Shown in pieces: positions 1 to 11,031 of a stretch of DNA of 64,000 bases (the stretch's first letter is position 1; each line of letters opens with the position of its first letter). The translations under genes and the position numbers were made by a program. Location of the stretch: the NCBI RefSeq assembly GCF_030158645.1, contig NZ_JAOASO010000013.1:1-64000 (forward strand), read 5' to 3'. The notes under the pieces were generated by a model. The model worked only from the letters and a program-made list of their open reading frames with translations, had not been told where the DNA came from and did not search any database. Origin of the DNA: Hydrogenophaga sp. Its GTDB lineage: Bacteria; Pseudomonadota; Gammaproteobacteria; Burkholderiales; Burkholderiaceae_C.

Positions 1-241
1 CGCGCACCACCGCCTTGAACAGTTCTTCCTTGCTCGGGAAGTACAGGAAGAGGGTTCCCTTGGAAACGCCCGCCATGGCGGCGACCTCTTCCACCCGGGT
101 GGCGGCAAAGCCTTTTTCAACAAACAGTGTGAGCGCTGCATCCAGCAGCTCCCCCGGCCGCGCCTGTTTGCGGCGGGTCCGGCGCTGCGGTGCGTCCGGG
201 TCTGCGGCGAGGCGGGGGTCTGAGGCGGGAGTCAGGGGCAT
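1..241 (-). CDS. TetR-family transcriptional regulator, 3' part missing
   Basis: Only the first 80 residues lie in the window; the gene runs off the left edge. After a basic, proline-rich leader, residues about 28-75 match the TetR DNA-binding domain: helix LLDAALTLFVEKGF, then VEEVAAMAGVSKGTLFLYFP, the recognition helix of this family. The ligand-binding half is missing, so the effector cannot be guessed. The start is the ATG at 239-241, which lies 10 bp from a near-perfect palindrome (251-274), suggesting autoregulation. It faces the 3' end of gcdH, so the two genes run in the same direction on the minus strand but are separated by about 100 bp. Confidence 0.85.
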   Translation of the reverse strand, partial: MPLTPASDPRLAADPDAPQRRTRRKQARPGELLDAALTLFVEKGFAATRVEEVAAMAGVSKGTLFLYFPSKEELFKAVVR

Positions 242-250
242 GCGGCTGGT

Positions 251-274
251 TTTAATGACCGGTGGGTTATTAAA
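251..274. promoter_or_regulatory. Palindromic operator next to the TetR start codon
   Basis: Two 10-bp arms, TTTAATGACC (251-260) and GGTTATTAAA (265-274), form an inverted repeat with one mismatch around a 4-bp spacer. It lies just upstream of the tetR-type start codon in an AT-rich patch that could hold the promoter. Size and symmetry fit a TetR dimer site; autorepression is inferred. Confidence 0.6.
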
Positions 275-347
275 TATACCCCACACCCCATCTGCCCACC
301 GTGTCCCGCGGGTAAAGCCTTGGCAAACGGGGCGGTGCCCCGCCGCT

Positions 348-1541
348 TCAGGAAAATGCCTGGATGCCGGTGATGGCGCGGCCCAGGATGAGCGCGTGGA
401 TGTCGTGCGTGCCTTCGTAGGTGTTCACCACTTCCAGGTTCACCAGGTGGCGCGCCACGCCGAACTCGTCGCTGATGCCGTTGCCACCCATCATGTCGCG
501 TGCCAGCCGCGCGATGTCCAGCGCTTTGCCGCAGCTGTTGCGTTTCAAGATCGAGGTGATCTCCACCGCCGCCGTGCCTTCGTCCTTCATGCGGCCCAGG
601 CGCAGGCAGCCCTGCAAGCCCAGGCTGATCTCGGTCAGCATGTCGGCCAGCTTCTTCTGGATCAGCTGGTTCGCAGCCAAGGGGCGGCCAAACTGGTGGC
701 GGTCCATCACGTACTGGCGGGCACGGAAATAGCAGTCCTCGGCCGCACCCAGCGCACCCCAGGCGATGCCGTAGCGCGCACTGTTCAGACACGTGAACGG
801 GCCCTTCAAGCCACGCACCTCGGGGAAGGCGTTCTCTTCGGGGCAGAACACGCCGTCCATCACGATCTCGCCGGTGATGGAGGCGCGCAGGCCGACCTTG
901 CTGTGGATGGCCGGGGCGCTCAGACCCTTCATGCCTTTGTCGAGGATGAAGCCGCGGATCGAACCTTCGTCGTCCTTGGCCCAGACCACGAACACATCGG
1001 CGATCGGGCTGTTGCTGATCCACATCTTGCTGCCCGAGATGCTGTAGCCGCCGGCCACTTTCTTGGCGCGTGTCACCATGCTGCCCGGGTCGGAGCCGTG
1101 GTTGGGTTCGGTCAGGCCGAAGCAGCCGATCCACTGGCCGCTGGCGAGTTTGGGCAGGTACTTCTGTTTCTGTTCTTCGGTGCCGAACTCGTTGATGGGC
1201 ACCATCACCAGCGAGCTCTGCACGCTCATCATGGAGCGGTAGCCCGAGTCCACGCGCTCGACCTCGCGCGCCACCAGGCCGTAGCAGACGTAGTTCAAAC
1301 CACTGCCGCCGTAGACCTCGGGGATGGTGGGGCCCAGCAGTCCGAGTTCACCCATTTCGCGAAAGATCGCCGGGTCGGTCTTTTCGTGGCGGAAGGCCTC
1401 GGTCACACGCGGCAGCAGCTTTTCCTGGCAGTAGGCGTGGGCCGCATCGCGCACCGCGCGCTCATCGTCCGTGAGCTGGGCGTCCAGGTGGAAGGGGTCT
1501 TCCCAGCTGAAACTGGCTTTGGCTTTGATGGGGGAAAGCAT
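348..1541 (-). CDS. gcdH: Glutaryl-CoA dehydrogenase
   Basis: A 397-residue acyl-CoA dehydrogenase fold flavoprotein that oxidatively decarboxylates glutaryl-CoA to crotonyl-CoA in lysine, tryptophan and glutarate breakdown, passing electrons to ETF. FAD/substrate motif [11 protein letters not shown] is at 141-151. The C-terminal [18 protein letters not shown] places the catalytic glutamate at about E376, in the position used by GcdH and short-chain dehydrogenases. Length and the N-terminal [18 protein letters not shown] are typical of GcdH rather than general FadE. It is divergently transcribed from a LysR regulator starting 103 bp away, the usual gcdH arrangement in proteobacteria. A GC hairpin (329-333 with 337-341) follows the stop codon and may be a weak terminator. 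Confidence 0.93.
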   Translation of the reverse strand: MLSPIKAKASFSWEDPFHLDAQLTDDERAVRDAAHAYCQEKLLPRVTEAFRHEKTDPAIFREMGELGLLGPTIPEVYGGSGLNYVCYGLVAREVERVDSGYRSMMSVQSSLVMVPINEFGTEEQKQKYLPKLASGQWIGCFGLTEPNHGSDPGSMVTRAKKVAGGYSISGSKMWISNSPIADVFVVWAKDDEGSIRGFILDKGMKGLSAPAIHSKVGLRASITGEIVMDGVFCPEENAFPEVRGLKGPFTCLNSARYGIAWGALGAAEDCYFRARQYVMDRHQFGRPLAANQLIQKKLADMLTEISLGLQGCLRLGRMKDEGTAAVEITSILKRNSCGKALDIARLARDMMGGNGISDEFGVARHLVNLEVVNTYEGTHDIHALILGRAITGIQAFS

Positions 1542-1595
1542 GGTCGGTGTCTCCGGTTGTTGGGGGGCAATGCGTGCATTGTCTGCCGCTCAAGA

Positions 1596-1621
1596 ATACC
1601 TGTCTAATATCGAATAGGTAT
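1596..1621. promoter_or_regulatory. Candidate LysR binding site in the gcdH/lysR divergent promoter
   Basis: ATACCT (1596-1601) and AGGTAT (1616-1621) form a perfect 6-bp inverted repeat around 14 AT-rich bases. The right arm starts 29 bp upstream of the LysR start codon. Position and symmetry fit a LysR recognition site controlling both genes; the assignment is inferred. Confidence 0.5.
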
Positions 1622-1644
1622 CCGTCCATACAGGAAAGCTATTC

Positions 1645-2535
1645 ATGGAATTCCGCCACCTGCGCTATTTCCTCGTGTTGGCCGAAGAACTGCATTTCGG
1701 CCGGGCCGCGCAGCGCCTGGCCATCACCCAGCCGCCGCTGTCGCTCAACATCCAGCAGCTTGAAGCCTCGGTGGGCGCGCAGCTCTTCACACGCAACAGC
1801 CGCGGCGTGCAGCTCACCGCCGCCGGGCAGGCGTTCGTACCGGCCGCGCGATCGCTGCTGGACCAGGCGGGCCTGGCCGCGCGGGAGGCTCGCGAGGTGT
1901 CGCAGGGCATGCTGGGCAGTTTGCAGATCGGTTTTGCCGGCACCGTGCTTTACCGGGGGTTGCCGCAAATCCTTCAAGGCTTCGCGGTGGACCACCCCAA
2001 GCTGCGCCTGGTGCTGCGCGAACTGAGTTCGAGCGACCAGCTGATCGACCTGATGCACGAACGGCTGGACATCGGCTTCGTGCACACCACGCGCGTGCCG
2101 GCCGGCTTCTCGCAGATCCTGGTGTCCAGCCAGCCGTTCGTGGCCTGCCTGCCGGTCGACCATGCGCTGGCGAAGCGCAAGCGCTTGTCGTTGGCGCGCC
2201 TGCAGGGCGAGCCGTTTGCGGTGGTCTCGCGCGCTGTCTCGCCCGACTACCACGAGCGCATCCTCGGTCTGTGCGCCGACGCGGGCTTTTCGCCCGAGAT
2301 CCGGTTTGAGTTGCGCCACTGGCTCAGTGTGGTGTCCATCGTGTCGCAGGGGTTGGGCTGCGCGCTGGTGCCGGCCGCGCTGCAGCAGGCCGGGCTGCCC
2401 GGCGCGGTGTTCGTGCCGCTGGATGTGGACACGCCGCCTTATGAAACCCACTGCCTGTGGAAAACCGACAGAGACCAGGCCGCGCTGGGGGCATTCCTGG
2501 GCGCGGTGCGTGGCTTTGCCCAACCACTACAGTGA
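1645..2535 (+). CDS. LysR-family regulator, probable regulator of gcdH
   Basis: A 296-residue LysR regulator. Residues 1-60 (MEFRHLRYFLVLAEELHFGRAAQRL, then ITQPPLSLNIQQLEASVG) form the winged helix-turn-helix. Residues about 90-290 form the periplasmic-binding-protein-like effector domain. The gene is divergent from gcdH with a dyad between them, so local control of glutaryl-CoA dehydrogenase is the simplest role. Such regulators are sometimes called GcdR, and a glutarate or glutaryl-CoA effector is inference. msrA follows 61 bp downstream on the same strand and is probably unrelated in function. Confidence 0.88.
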   Translation: MEFRHLRYFLVLAEELHFGRAAQRLAITQPPLSLNIQQLEASVGAQLFTRNSRGVQLTAAGQAFVPAARSLLDQAGLAAREAREVSQGMLGSLQIGFAGTVLYRGLPQILQGFAVDHPKLRLVLRELSSSDQLIDLMHERLDIGFVHTTRVPAGFSQILVSSQPFVACLPVDHALAKRKRLSLARLQGEPFAVVSRAVSPDYHERILGLCADAGFSPEIRFELRHWLSVVSIVSQGLGCALVPAALQQAGLPGAVFVPLDVDTPPYETHCLWKTDRDQAALGAFLGAVRGFAQPLQ

Positions 2536-2596
2536 GGCGTTGAAAGAAACCGGCGCCGGCAACGACCGATGCAGGTCCACACACATGGAGAGAACG

Positions 2597-3133
2597 ATGA
2601 GCGACAGACAGGTTCTGGTTTTGGGCGGTGGCTGCTTCTGGTGCACCGAGTCGGTGTACGTGGGGGTCAAGGGCGTGACCGACGTGGAGTCGGGCTACAG
2701 CAACGGCCACGTGAAGCAGCCGAGCTACGAGGCGGTGTGCACCGGCACGACCGGGCACAACGAAGTGGTGCGGCTGGAGTACGACCCGGCGCAGATCAGC
2801 ACGCGCGAGATCCTGGAGATCTTTTTCCTGATCCACGACCCGACCACGCTGAACCGCCAGGGCAACGACGTGGGCACGCAGTACCGCAGCGGTATCTACT
2901 TCACCACGCCCCAACAGGCGGAGGTGGCGCGGGACCTGATCGACGAGCTGACCGGCGACAAGGCGTTTGGCAAACCCATCGTGACCGAGGTGGTGCCGCT
3001 GGACAACTACTCGGCCGCCGAGGCCTACCACCAGGATTTCTTCGAGCGCAACCCCAACCAGGGCTACTGCATGATGGTGGCGGCGCCCAAGGTGGCGAAG
3101 TTTCGCAAGACCTTCGCGCGTCTGGCGAAGTAG
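2597..3133 (+). CDS. msrA: Peptide methionine-S-sulfoxide reductase MsrA
   Basis: 178 residues. MsrA reduces methionine-S-sulfoxide, free or in proteins, and so repairs oxidative damage in the cytosol. The signature GGGCFWCTES puts the nucleophilic cysteine at C13, and the typical core GYSNGHVKQPSYEAVCTGTTGH follows. The C-terminal YCMMVAAPK holds a further cysteine that may act in resolution. I chose the ATG at 2597 because GGAG lies just upstream; an in-frame ATG at 2585 would add four residues. There is no fused MsrB domain. It converges on the EamA transporter gene with an 18-bp gap. Confidence 0.93.
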   Translation: MSDRQVLVLGGGCFWCTESVYVGVKGVTDVESGYSNGHVKQPSYEAVCTGTTGHNEVVRLEYDPAQISTREILEIFFLIHDPTTLNRQGNDVGTQYRSGIYFTTPQQAEVARDLIDELTGDKAFGKPIVTEVVPLDNYSAAEAYHQDFFERNPNQGYCMMVAAPKVAKFRKTFARLAK

Positions 3134-3151
3134 TGTCTCAAGGCCCTGGAT

Positions 3152-4093
3152 TCAGGCCCGTTTGAGCCGGGCCTGCGCCAGCGGCCAGCAGACGATCACG
3201 GCCAGGCCCAGCAGCACCAGCGCCGCAGCACCGAGCTTCCACGGTGGCAAGGTTTCGCCCAGCGACAGTGCCGAAGCGCCCATGCCGAACACCGGGATCA
3301 ACAAGGCCAGAGGCGTCACCGTGGCGGCCGGGTGTCGCGCCAGCAGCCAGTTCCACACGCCGTAGCCAAACAGCGTGTTGCCCACGGCCTGCCACAGCAC
3401 GCTGACCCACACCAGACCGCTGGCTTGTTCAACCGAGGTGCGCATGAGCGTTGGCCCCTCGATGAACCACGACAGGGCGAACAGCGGGGGTACCGCAAAA
3501 AGGCTGCTCCACACCATGAAGTGCAGCATGTTCACCGGGCCGAGCGACTTCACCACCAGGTTGGCGAGCGACCAGAAGAACGCTGCGCTGAGCACCGTGC
3601 CGATGCCCAGCAGCGTGACCGTGGCGTCGAGGTGGGCCGCAATCACGCCCAGGCCGCAGATCGCGAGCAACAACCCGGCGATCTGGAAGCCGCGCACGCG
3701 CTCGCCCATGAGCCAGAGCGACAGGCCGATGGTGAAGAACACCTGCAGCTGCACCACCAGCGAGGCCAGACCCGGCGAGATGCTGCTGCGCATGGCCAGA
3801 AACAGCAGGCCGAACTGGCCCACGCCCAGCAGCACGCCGAAGGCCGCGATCTTGTGCCAAGGCGCCGTGGGCCGGGGAATGAAGAGCAACCAGGGCAGGG
3901 CGGAGAGCGCGAATCGCAGCGTGGCGAGCAGGAACGGCGGCAAGCCGTCCAGTCCCCAGCGGATCACCACGAAGTTGGTGCCCCAGACGAAAACCACCGA
4001 GAGGGCGAGCAGGAGGTGGGTGGTGGGCAAGGATCGGTCCGCGGTGGAGGGTGGGGCGCCAGTGTAGCCACGTGCATCCCAGGCAACGGCCAC
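3152..4093 (-). CDS. EamA/DMT-family transporter
   Basis: About 313 residues forming ten hydrophobic segments in two EamA repeats, as in drug/metabolite transporter superfamily permeases. The first repeat begins VVFVWGTNFVVIRWGLDGLPP, a common EamA opening; the second begins near residue 160. Substrate is unknown; relatives export amino acids, purines or metabolites. The first 21 residues are hydrophilic and atypical, so translation may start at the TTG at 4030 (LPTTHLLLALS). The gene stands alone, with znuA beyond its 5' end on the same strand. Confidence 0.85.
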   Translation of the reverse strand: MAVAWDARGYTGAPPSTADRSLPTTHLLLALSVVFVWGTNFVVIRWGLDGLPPFLLATLRFALSALPWLLFIPRPTAPWHKIAAFGVLLGVGQFGLLFLAMRSSISPGLASLVVQLQVFFTIGLSLWLMGERVRGFQIAGLLLAICGLGVIAAHLDATVTLLGIGTVLSAAFFWSLANLVVKSLGPVNMLHFMVWSSLFAVPPLFALSWFIEGPTLMRTSVEQASGLVWVSVLWQAVGNTLFGYGVWNWLLARHPAATVTPLALLIPVFGMGASALSLGETLPPWKLGAAALVLLGLAVIVCWPLAQARLKRA

Positions 4094-4127
4094 CGCGCAG
4101 TCTGTCAGGCGACAGCGCGGGCGGCGC

Positions 4128-6777
<2,650 letters not shown>

Positions 6778-6795
6778 GGGGTTCCTTGGGGCGGC

Positions 6796-6850
6796 GATAA
6801 TGCAACTGAATTGCGGTAGCAGGCATCATAACGCAACCCAGTTGCGATAA
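6796..6850. promoter_or_regulatory. Two Zur-box-like palindromes between znuC and zur
   Basis: Site 1 has core TGCAACTGAATTGCG (6801-6815) preceded by GATAA; site 2 has core CGCAACCCAGTTGCG (6832-6846), a perfect 6-bp inverted repeat, flanked by ATAA on each side. Their centres are 31 bp apart, about three helical turns, so two dimers would sit on one DNA face. Site 1 is next to znuC and site 2 ends 17 bp before the zur start codon (21 bp from the core), as expected for co-repression of the znu operon and zur. The Zur assignment comes from context. Confidence 0.72.
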
Positions 6851-6866
6851 AGCGAAGACGTGTCCC

Positions 6867-7364
6867 TTGAACCCACGCACACCCAAAGAACCCCTGGGCG
6901 TTCCGCCCGAGATCCAGTCCCGCCTGGAGAAGGCCGGGCTGCGCCGCACGCTCGCCACCCGCGCCGTGCTCGGTCTGTTCCTGGCCCGCCCGCCCGGCGG
7001 CCTGACGCACGCGCAGGCGCTGGCGTCGCTGACGGCGCGCGGCCTCGACATCAACCGCGTCACGCTCTATCGCCTGCTGGACCGCCTGGCCGCCTGCGGC
7101 GTGCTGCAACGCCAGGCCGACGACGCGCGCACCTGGCACTTCAGCCTGGCGTTGATTTCGCCGCCAGGGCAGGAAGAGGGTGCCCCGCCGCGATTTGAAT
7201 GCGATGCCTGCCATCGGCAGTTCCACCTCACCGATGCCAGCGAGCCCACGCGCGCCGTGACGCACGACCTGTTTGCGGCGCTGGCGCGCCTCGGCCACCA
7301 GGGCAACCGGGTGGACGTGTCGATCCACGGCACCTGCGCGGGCTGCGCGGGGTCAGACGCATGA
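6867..7364 (+). CDS. zur: Fur-family zinc uptake regulator Zur
   Basis: 165 residues. Residues 20-85 form the Fur winged helix (AGLRRTLATRAVLGLF, then INRVTLYRLLDRLAACGVL). The C-terminal half carries CDACH and a final CAGC, the paired Cys-x2-Cys structural zinc site, plus histidines for the sensing site. Its place opposite znuCBA identifies it as Zur rather than Fur. The start codon is TTG at 6867, 17 bp from the second palindrome, so autoregulation is likely. Its stop overlaps the next gene as ATGA, making the ABC pair downstream part of the same transcript. Confidence 0.88.
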   Translation: MNPRTPKEPLGVPPEIQSRLEKAGLRRTLATRAVLGLFLARPPGGLTHAQALASLTARGLDINRVTLYRLLDRLAACGVLQRQADDARTWHFSLALISPPGQEEGAPPRFECDACHRQFHLTDASEPTRAVTHDLFAALARLGHQGNRVDVSIHGTCAGCAGSDA

Positions 7365-8017
7365 TCCAGAGCCGCGGGTTGCGGTTCGCCTACCCGGGTG
7401 CCGAGCCGCTGTGCTTTGCGGATGTGTCGGTGGCGCAGGGCGGCACGCTGCTGTTGCGCGGCCCTTCGGGCAGCGGCAAGTCCACCTGGCTCGCGTTGGC
7501 CAGTGGCCTGCTCACGCCCACCGAGGGTGAGGTGGTGGTGGGCGGCCAGTCGGTGGGCGTGTTGGCCGCCGCCGCGCGTGATGCCTGGCGCGCACGGCAC
7601 ATCGGTTTTCTGCCGCAGAAGCTGCACCTGAGCGAAGCCTTGTCGGTGACCGACAACCTGGGGCTGGTGTTTTTTGCCGCTGGCTTGCCGCAGGACAAGG
7701 CCGCGGTGGCCCATGCCCTGCAGGCCCTCGACCTGGCGCCCCTGGCCGCGCGCAAGCCGGCACAACTCTCGGGCGGACAGGCCCAGCGCGTGGCGCTGGC
7801 CCGCGCGCTGTTGCTGCGCCCCAGCGTGATCCTGGCCGACGAGCCCACCGCCAGCCTCGACGACGCGGCGTGCGCGGCTGCGGTCGACCTGCTGCGCGGC
7901 TGCGCGAGCGAGCTCAACGCCACCCTGGTGATCGCCACGCACGACGCGCGGGTGGTACAGGCGCTGCCACAGGCCAGCGTGCTCGCGTTCGACATCGCTG
8001 TGCCGGTGGCCGCATGA
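7361..8017 (+). CDS. ABC transporter ATP-binding protein, MacB/LolD type
   Basis: 218 residues. Walker A GPSGSGKST at 34-42, signature LSGGQ at 136-140, Walker B VILADEP at 156-162 followed by TASLDD, as in LolD/MacB/FtsE ATPases. It overlaps zur by 4 bp upstream and its permease by 4 bp downstream, so the three are translated together. From memory, Vibrio has a Zur-controlled zrg locus made of a MacB-like ABC pair and a DUF3299 protein; this locus looks similar, so a role in zinc or metal-complex handling is inferred. Real substrate unknown. Confidence 0.85.
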   Translation: MIQSRGLRFAYPGAEPLCFADVSVAQGGTLLLRGPSGSGKSTWLALASGLLTPTEGEVVVGGQSVGVLAAAARDAWRARHIGFLPQKLHLSEALSVTDNLGLVFFAAGLPQDKAAVAHALQALDLAPLAARKPAQLSGGQAQRVALARALLLRPSVILADEPTASLDDAACAAAVDLLRGCASELNATLVIATHDARVVQALPQASVLAFDIAVPVAA

Positions 8018-9237
8018 ACGTGTTCGGTCTCTCGTGGCGCTACCTGTGGTCGCGCCCGCTGGCCACCGCGCTCAACCTGCTGCTGCTGGCGCTCGGCCTG
8101 GCGTCGATCGCGTTCGTGCTGATCGCGCGCGACCAGATCGACCGCGCGTTTGAACGCGACCTGGCCGGCATCGACGTGGTGGTGGGCGCCAAGGGCAGCC
8201 CCATGCAGTTGATCCTCGCGGGCGTGTTCCACCTCGACGTGCCGCCGGGCAACATCCCGCTGGCCGAGGTGCAGCGGCTCGCGCAGCACCCGCAGGTGGG
8301 CAAACTCATCCCCCTGAGCCTGGGCGACAACCTGCAGGGTTTCCGCATCGTGGGCACCACGACCGACTACGCCGCGCACTACGGCGCGCAACTTGCGCAA
8401 GGGGCGCTCTGGTCAACGCCGATGCAGGCGGTGCTCGGCGCCCAGGTGGCCAGTATCACCGGGCTGCAACCGGGCCAGGCGTTTGAAGGAGCGCACGGTC
8501 TGGGCGCGGGCGGCGCCATGCACGGCGAAACGCCCTACACCGTGAGCGGTGTGCTCGCACCGTGCGGCTGCGTGCTCGACCGGCTGGTGCTCACCGCCAC
8601 CGAATCGGTCTGGCAGGTGCACGACGACATGCACGCGGGCGACCAGATGGACGCGGCCGAGCGCCTGGAACTCGCCGAGGCATTGGCCGAGGAACGCGAG
8701 GTGACGCTGGCGCTCATCACCTACAACACGCCCCTGGCGGCGGTGAGCTTCCCGCGCCTCATCAACAGCACCACGTCGATGCAGGCCGCTGCGCCGGCGT
8801 TGGAGATCACACGTCTGCTGTCCATGGTGGGTGTGGGCACGCAACTGCTCCAGGGTCTGGGTGCCGTGCTGCTGGGCGTGGCCGCGCTCTCGGTGTTCAT
8901 CGCGCTGTGGAGCGCGGTGCGCGAGCGCCGGGGCGACCTCGCCATGCTGCGCATGCTGGGTGCACCCGCCACGCGCGTGGGCCTGCTGCTGCTGTGCGAG
9001 GCCCTGTGGCTGGCGGCGCTGGCCTGTGTGCTCGGTCTGCTGGCGGCGCACGGTCTGGCGGCGTTGCTCGGTTCCCTGTTGATGGACAGCCAGTCGCTGG
9101 CCATCAACGCCTGGTCATGGGTCCCTGGCGAAGCCTGGGTGCCTGTGCTGGCCTTGGGCGTGGCGGTGGTGGCGGCGCTGGTGCCGGTTGTCAGTGCCTA
9201 CCGTGTCGATGTTTCCCAACTTCTCAACTCGAGGTGA
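8014..9237 (+). CDS. MacB/FtsX-type ABC transporter permease
   Basis: 407 residues: one N-terminal membrane helix (about 13-36), a periplasmic domain of about 230 residues, then three C-terminal helices, the FtsX/MacB layout. The periplasmic part includes a Gly/Ala-rich stretch and a single CGC motif (TVSGVLAPCGCVLD). Such pairs work by mechanotransmission, moving lipids, lipoproteins or small molecules, rather than by a classical channel. Translationally coupled to the ATPase before it (ATGA at 8014-8017). Membership in the zur transcript suggests a role under zinc starvation. Confidence 0.85.
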   Translation: MNVFGLSWRYLWSRPLATALNLLLLALGLASIAFVLIARDQIDRAFERDLAGIDVVVGAKGSPMQLILAGVFHLDVPPGNIPLAEVQRLAQHPQVGKLIPLSLGDNLQGFRIVGTTTDYAAHYGAQLAQGALWSTPMQAVLGAQVASITGLQPGQAFEGAHGLGAGGAMHGETPYTVSGVLAPCGCVLDRLVLTATESVWQVHDDMHAGDQMDAAERLELAEALAEEREVTLALITYNTPLAAVSFPRLINSTTSMQAAAPALEITRLLSMVGVGTQLLQGLGAVLLGVAALSVFIALWSAVRERRGDLAMLRMLGAPATRVGLLLLCEALWLAALACVLGLLAAHGLAALLGSLLMDSQSLAINAWSWVPGEAWVPVLALGVAVVAALVPVVSAYRVDVSQLLNSR

Positions 9238-9241
9238 TCCC

Positions 9242-9481
9242 ATGAAAAAAACCGTTCTGTTCCTGTCCGCCGTGCTCCTGTGCGCCTCCGCCATGGCCCA
9301 ACACTCCGACCAGGAAGTGAAAGAAGACATCCAGCGCCACCGCGGCATGGCCGCTGCGCACGAAGGCGCGGCCAAGTGCCTGGAGGCCGGGAAAGGTGAA
9401 AAAGTCTGCATGGCGGAACTCCAGGCGGCCTGCAAGGGTCTGGCTCTGGGCAAGTACTGTGGCATGCGCCACGCCCACTGA
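9242..9481 (+). CDS. Small secreted Cys/His protein of unknown function
   Basis: 79 residues; I do not recognise a family. Residues 1-19 are a signal peptide (MKKTVLFLSAVLLCASAMA). The mature part, about 60 residues, is charged and helical-looking with four cysteines (KCLEAGKGEKVCMAELQAAC, then YCGMRHAH at the C-terminus). The regular spacing suggests two disulfides or a metal site, and the terminal Cys-x3-His-x-His could bind zinc. It starts 4 bp after the ABC permease and is followed by the DUF3299-like gene, so it belongs to the presumed Zur regulon. A periplasmic metal-binding accessory role is speculation. Confidence 0.7.
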   Translation: MKKTVLFLSAVLLCASAMAQHSDQEVKEDIQRHRGMAAAHEGAAKCLEAGKGEKVCMAELQAACKGLALGKYCGMRHAH

Positions 9482-9513
9482 CATCCCGTGCATCCACCCA
9501 GGAGCCTGAGCCG

Positions 9514-10050
9514 ATGCGAACCTTCTTCACTGGCCTGTGGCTGAGCAGTGTTCTGGTGGCCGGCGTGTCCGCGCAGACGCTGAGCTCACCGCTGCCGCCG
9601 GACACCCCGCAGCCTTCGGGTTCGGCTTTGCCGCACGGGCAGGGCGCCGGCGTGCACAGCCCGCTGAGTCCGTTTGCGCCGCTGCCCAAACGCACCGACG
9701 TGGTGGCGTGGTCCACACTGACCGACATCACCACCAAGGTCGAGAAAAAGCGCATCGTGCCGGTGTACCCCGCGCCGGTGGCCGCGCTCCACCAGAAAAC
9801 GCTGCGCCTGCAGGGCTTCATGATGCCGCTGGAACCCGGCGAAAACCAGCGCCACTTCCTGCTGGCGTCGGTGCCGCTCACCTGTGGTTTCTGCACCCCG
9901 GGCGGGCCCGAGAGCATGGTCGAAGTGCGCACCAAGACGCCGGTGAAATACAAGCTGGAAGCGGTGGTGGTTGAAGGCACCTTCCACGTGCTGCAGAACG
10001 ATCCCTACGGCCTGTACTACCGCATCACCAACGCCGTGGGCGTGCCCTAG
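9514..10050 (+). CDS. DUF3299-like periplasmic protein
   Basis: 178 residues with a signal peptide (about 1-20) and a low-complexity Pro-rich linker. The C-terminal domain has the DUF3299 pattern: VAWSTLTDI, LRLQGFMMPLEP, FLLASVPLTCGFCTPGG, VVVEGTFHV. A CGFC motif in the centre resembles a redox or metal site; many family members have other residues there. From memory the family recurs in zinc-regulated zrg loci next to MacB-like ABC genes, which agrees with this setting. It is the last gene of the zur transcript; the next gene follows after 18 bp but is of unrelated type. Confidence 0.72.
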   Translation: MRTFFTGLWLSSVLVAGVSAQTLSSPLPPDTPQPSGSALPHGQGAGVHSPLSPFAPLPKRTDVVAWSTLTDITTKVEKKRIVPVYPAPVAALHQKTLRLQGFMMPLEPGENQRHFLLASVPLTCGFCTPGGPESMVEVRTKTPVKYKLEAVVVEGTFHVLQNDPYGLYYRITNAVGVP

Positions 10051-10068
10051 CGCGGCTACCATCGGCGG

Positions 10069-11025
10069 GTGAACTTTGCTGCCCACCCCGCCGTCGCGTC
10101 CCTCACCCCCGTCTTTTTGCTCATGGCCATCGGCTTTCTTGCCGGGCGGCTGCAGTGGATCCGCGACGCCTCGGTGAAGGACCTCTCCAACCTCGTGTTT
10201 CTGGTGCTGATCCCGGCGCTGCTGTTTCGCACCATGAGCGCGGTGCGCTTCGAAGAACTCGACCTGAGGCCGGTGCTGGCCTATTTTCCCGCGGCGCTCT
10301 TGCTGCTGGCCGCGTCGATCGCGTGGCGCGGCTTCAACCGCACCAGCGTGGTCATGGCCATGGCGGGGGTGTTTTCCAACATGGTCATGATCGGCATCAC
10401 GCTGGTGGAACTGGCCTACGGCAAGGCCGGGCTGGTCACGCTGCTGACGCTCGTGTCGGTGCACGCGCTCATCCTGTTGACCACCGGATCCATCGTGCTG
10501 GAGCTGGCGGTGGCGCGCGAGGCCCGCGCGGGTGGTGAGCGTGCGCCCCACCTGTGGCAGACCGCGTTCTCGGCCATCAAGGGGGCGCTGATCCACCCGA
10601 TTCCCCTGCCCATCATCAGCGGTCTGCTGTTCTCGCAAACCGGCCTGACGCTGCCGGCGGTGATCGACAAGCCGCTGCTGCTGCTGGGCAACGCCTTTGG
10701 TCCGCTGTCGCTCGTGTTGATGGGCGTGACGCTCGCCAGCACCCCTTTGAGAGGTCACCTGCGCGACGCGCTGTGGATCACCGTCTCCAAGAACCTCGTG
10801 TTGCCCGTGATGGTGGGCCTGAGCGCCTGGGCGATGGGGATCACCGGTCTGCCCCTGACCGTGATCGTGGTCGCCGGCGCGCTGCCCATCGGGGCCAACG
10901 TGTTCCTGTTCGCCCAGCGCTACGACGCTGCCCAGGAACTCACGACCGCCAGCATGGGCATGACCACGCTGGTGTCGCTCTTCACGCTGAGCTTTTTCAT
11001 GCTGGCCATGTCGTGGATCAACTGA
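10069..11025 (+). CDS. AEC-family transporter (auxin efflux carrier type)
   Basis: 318 residues, ten predicted membrane segments in two halves with N-terminal FLLMAIGFLAGR typical of the AEC/Mem_trans family. Bacterial members move dicarboxylates, malonate or other small anions; the substrate here is unknown. The start is GTG at 10069, chosen because it begins just before the first hydrophobic stretch and no ATG lies between it and the preceding stop. Only 18 bp separate it from the DUF3299-like gene, so it might be read through from the zur transcript. Confidence 0.85.
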   Translation: MNFAAHPAVASLTPVFLLMAIGFLAGRLQWIRDASVKDLSNLVFLVLIPALLFRTMSAVRFEELDLRPVLAYFPAALLLLAASIAWRGFNRTSVVMAMAGVFSNMVMIGITLVELAYGKAGLVTLLTLVSVHALILLTTGSIVLELAVAREARAGGERAPHLWQTAFSAIKGALIHPIPLPIISGLLFSQTGLTLPAVIDKPLLLLGNAFGPLSLVLMGVTLASTPLRGHLRDALWITVSKNLVLPVMVGLSAWAMGITGLPLTVIVVAGALPIGANVFLFAQRYDAAQELTTASMGMTTLVSLFTLSFFMLAMSWIN

Positions 11026-11031
11026 TCACCG

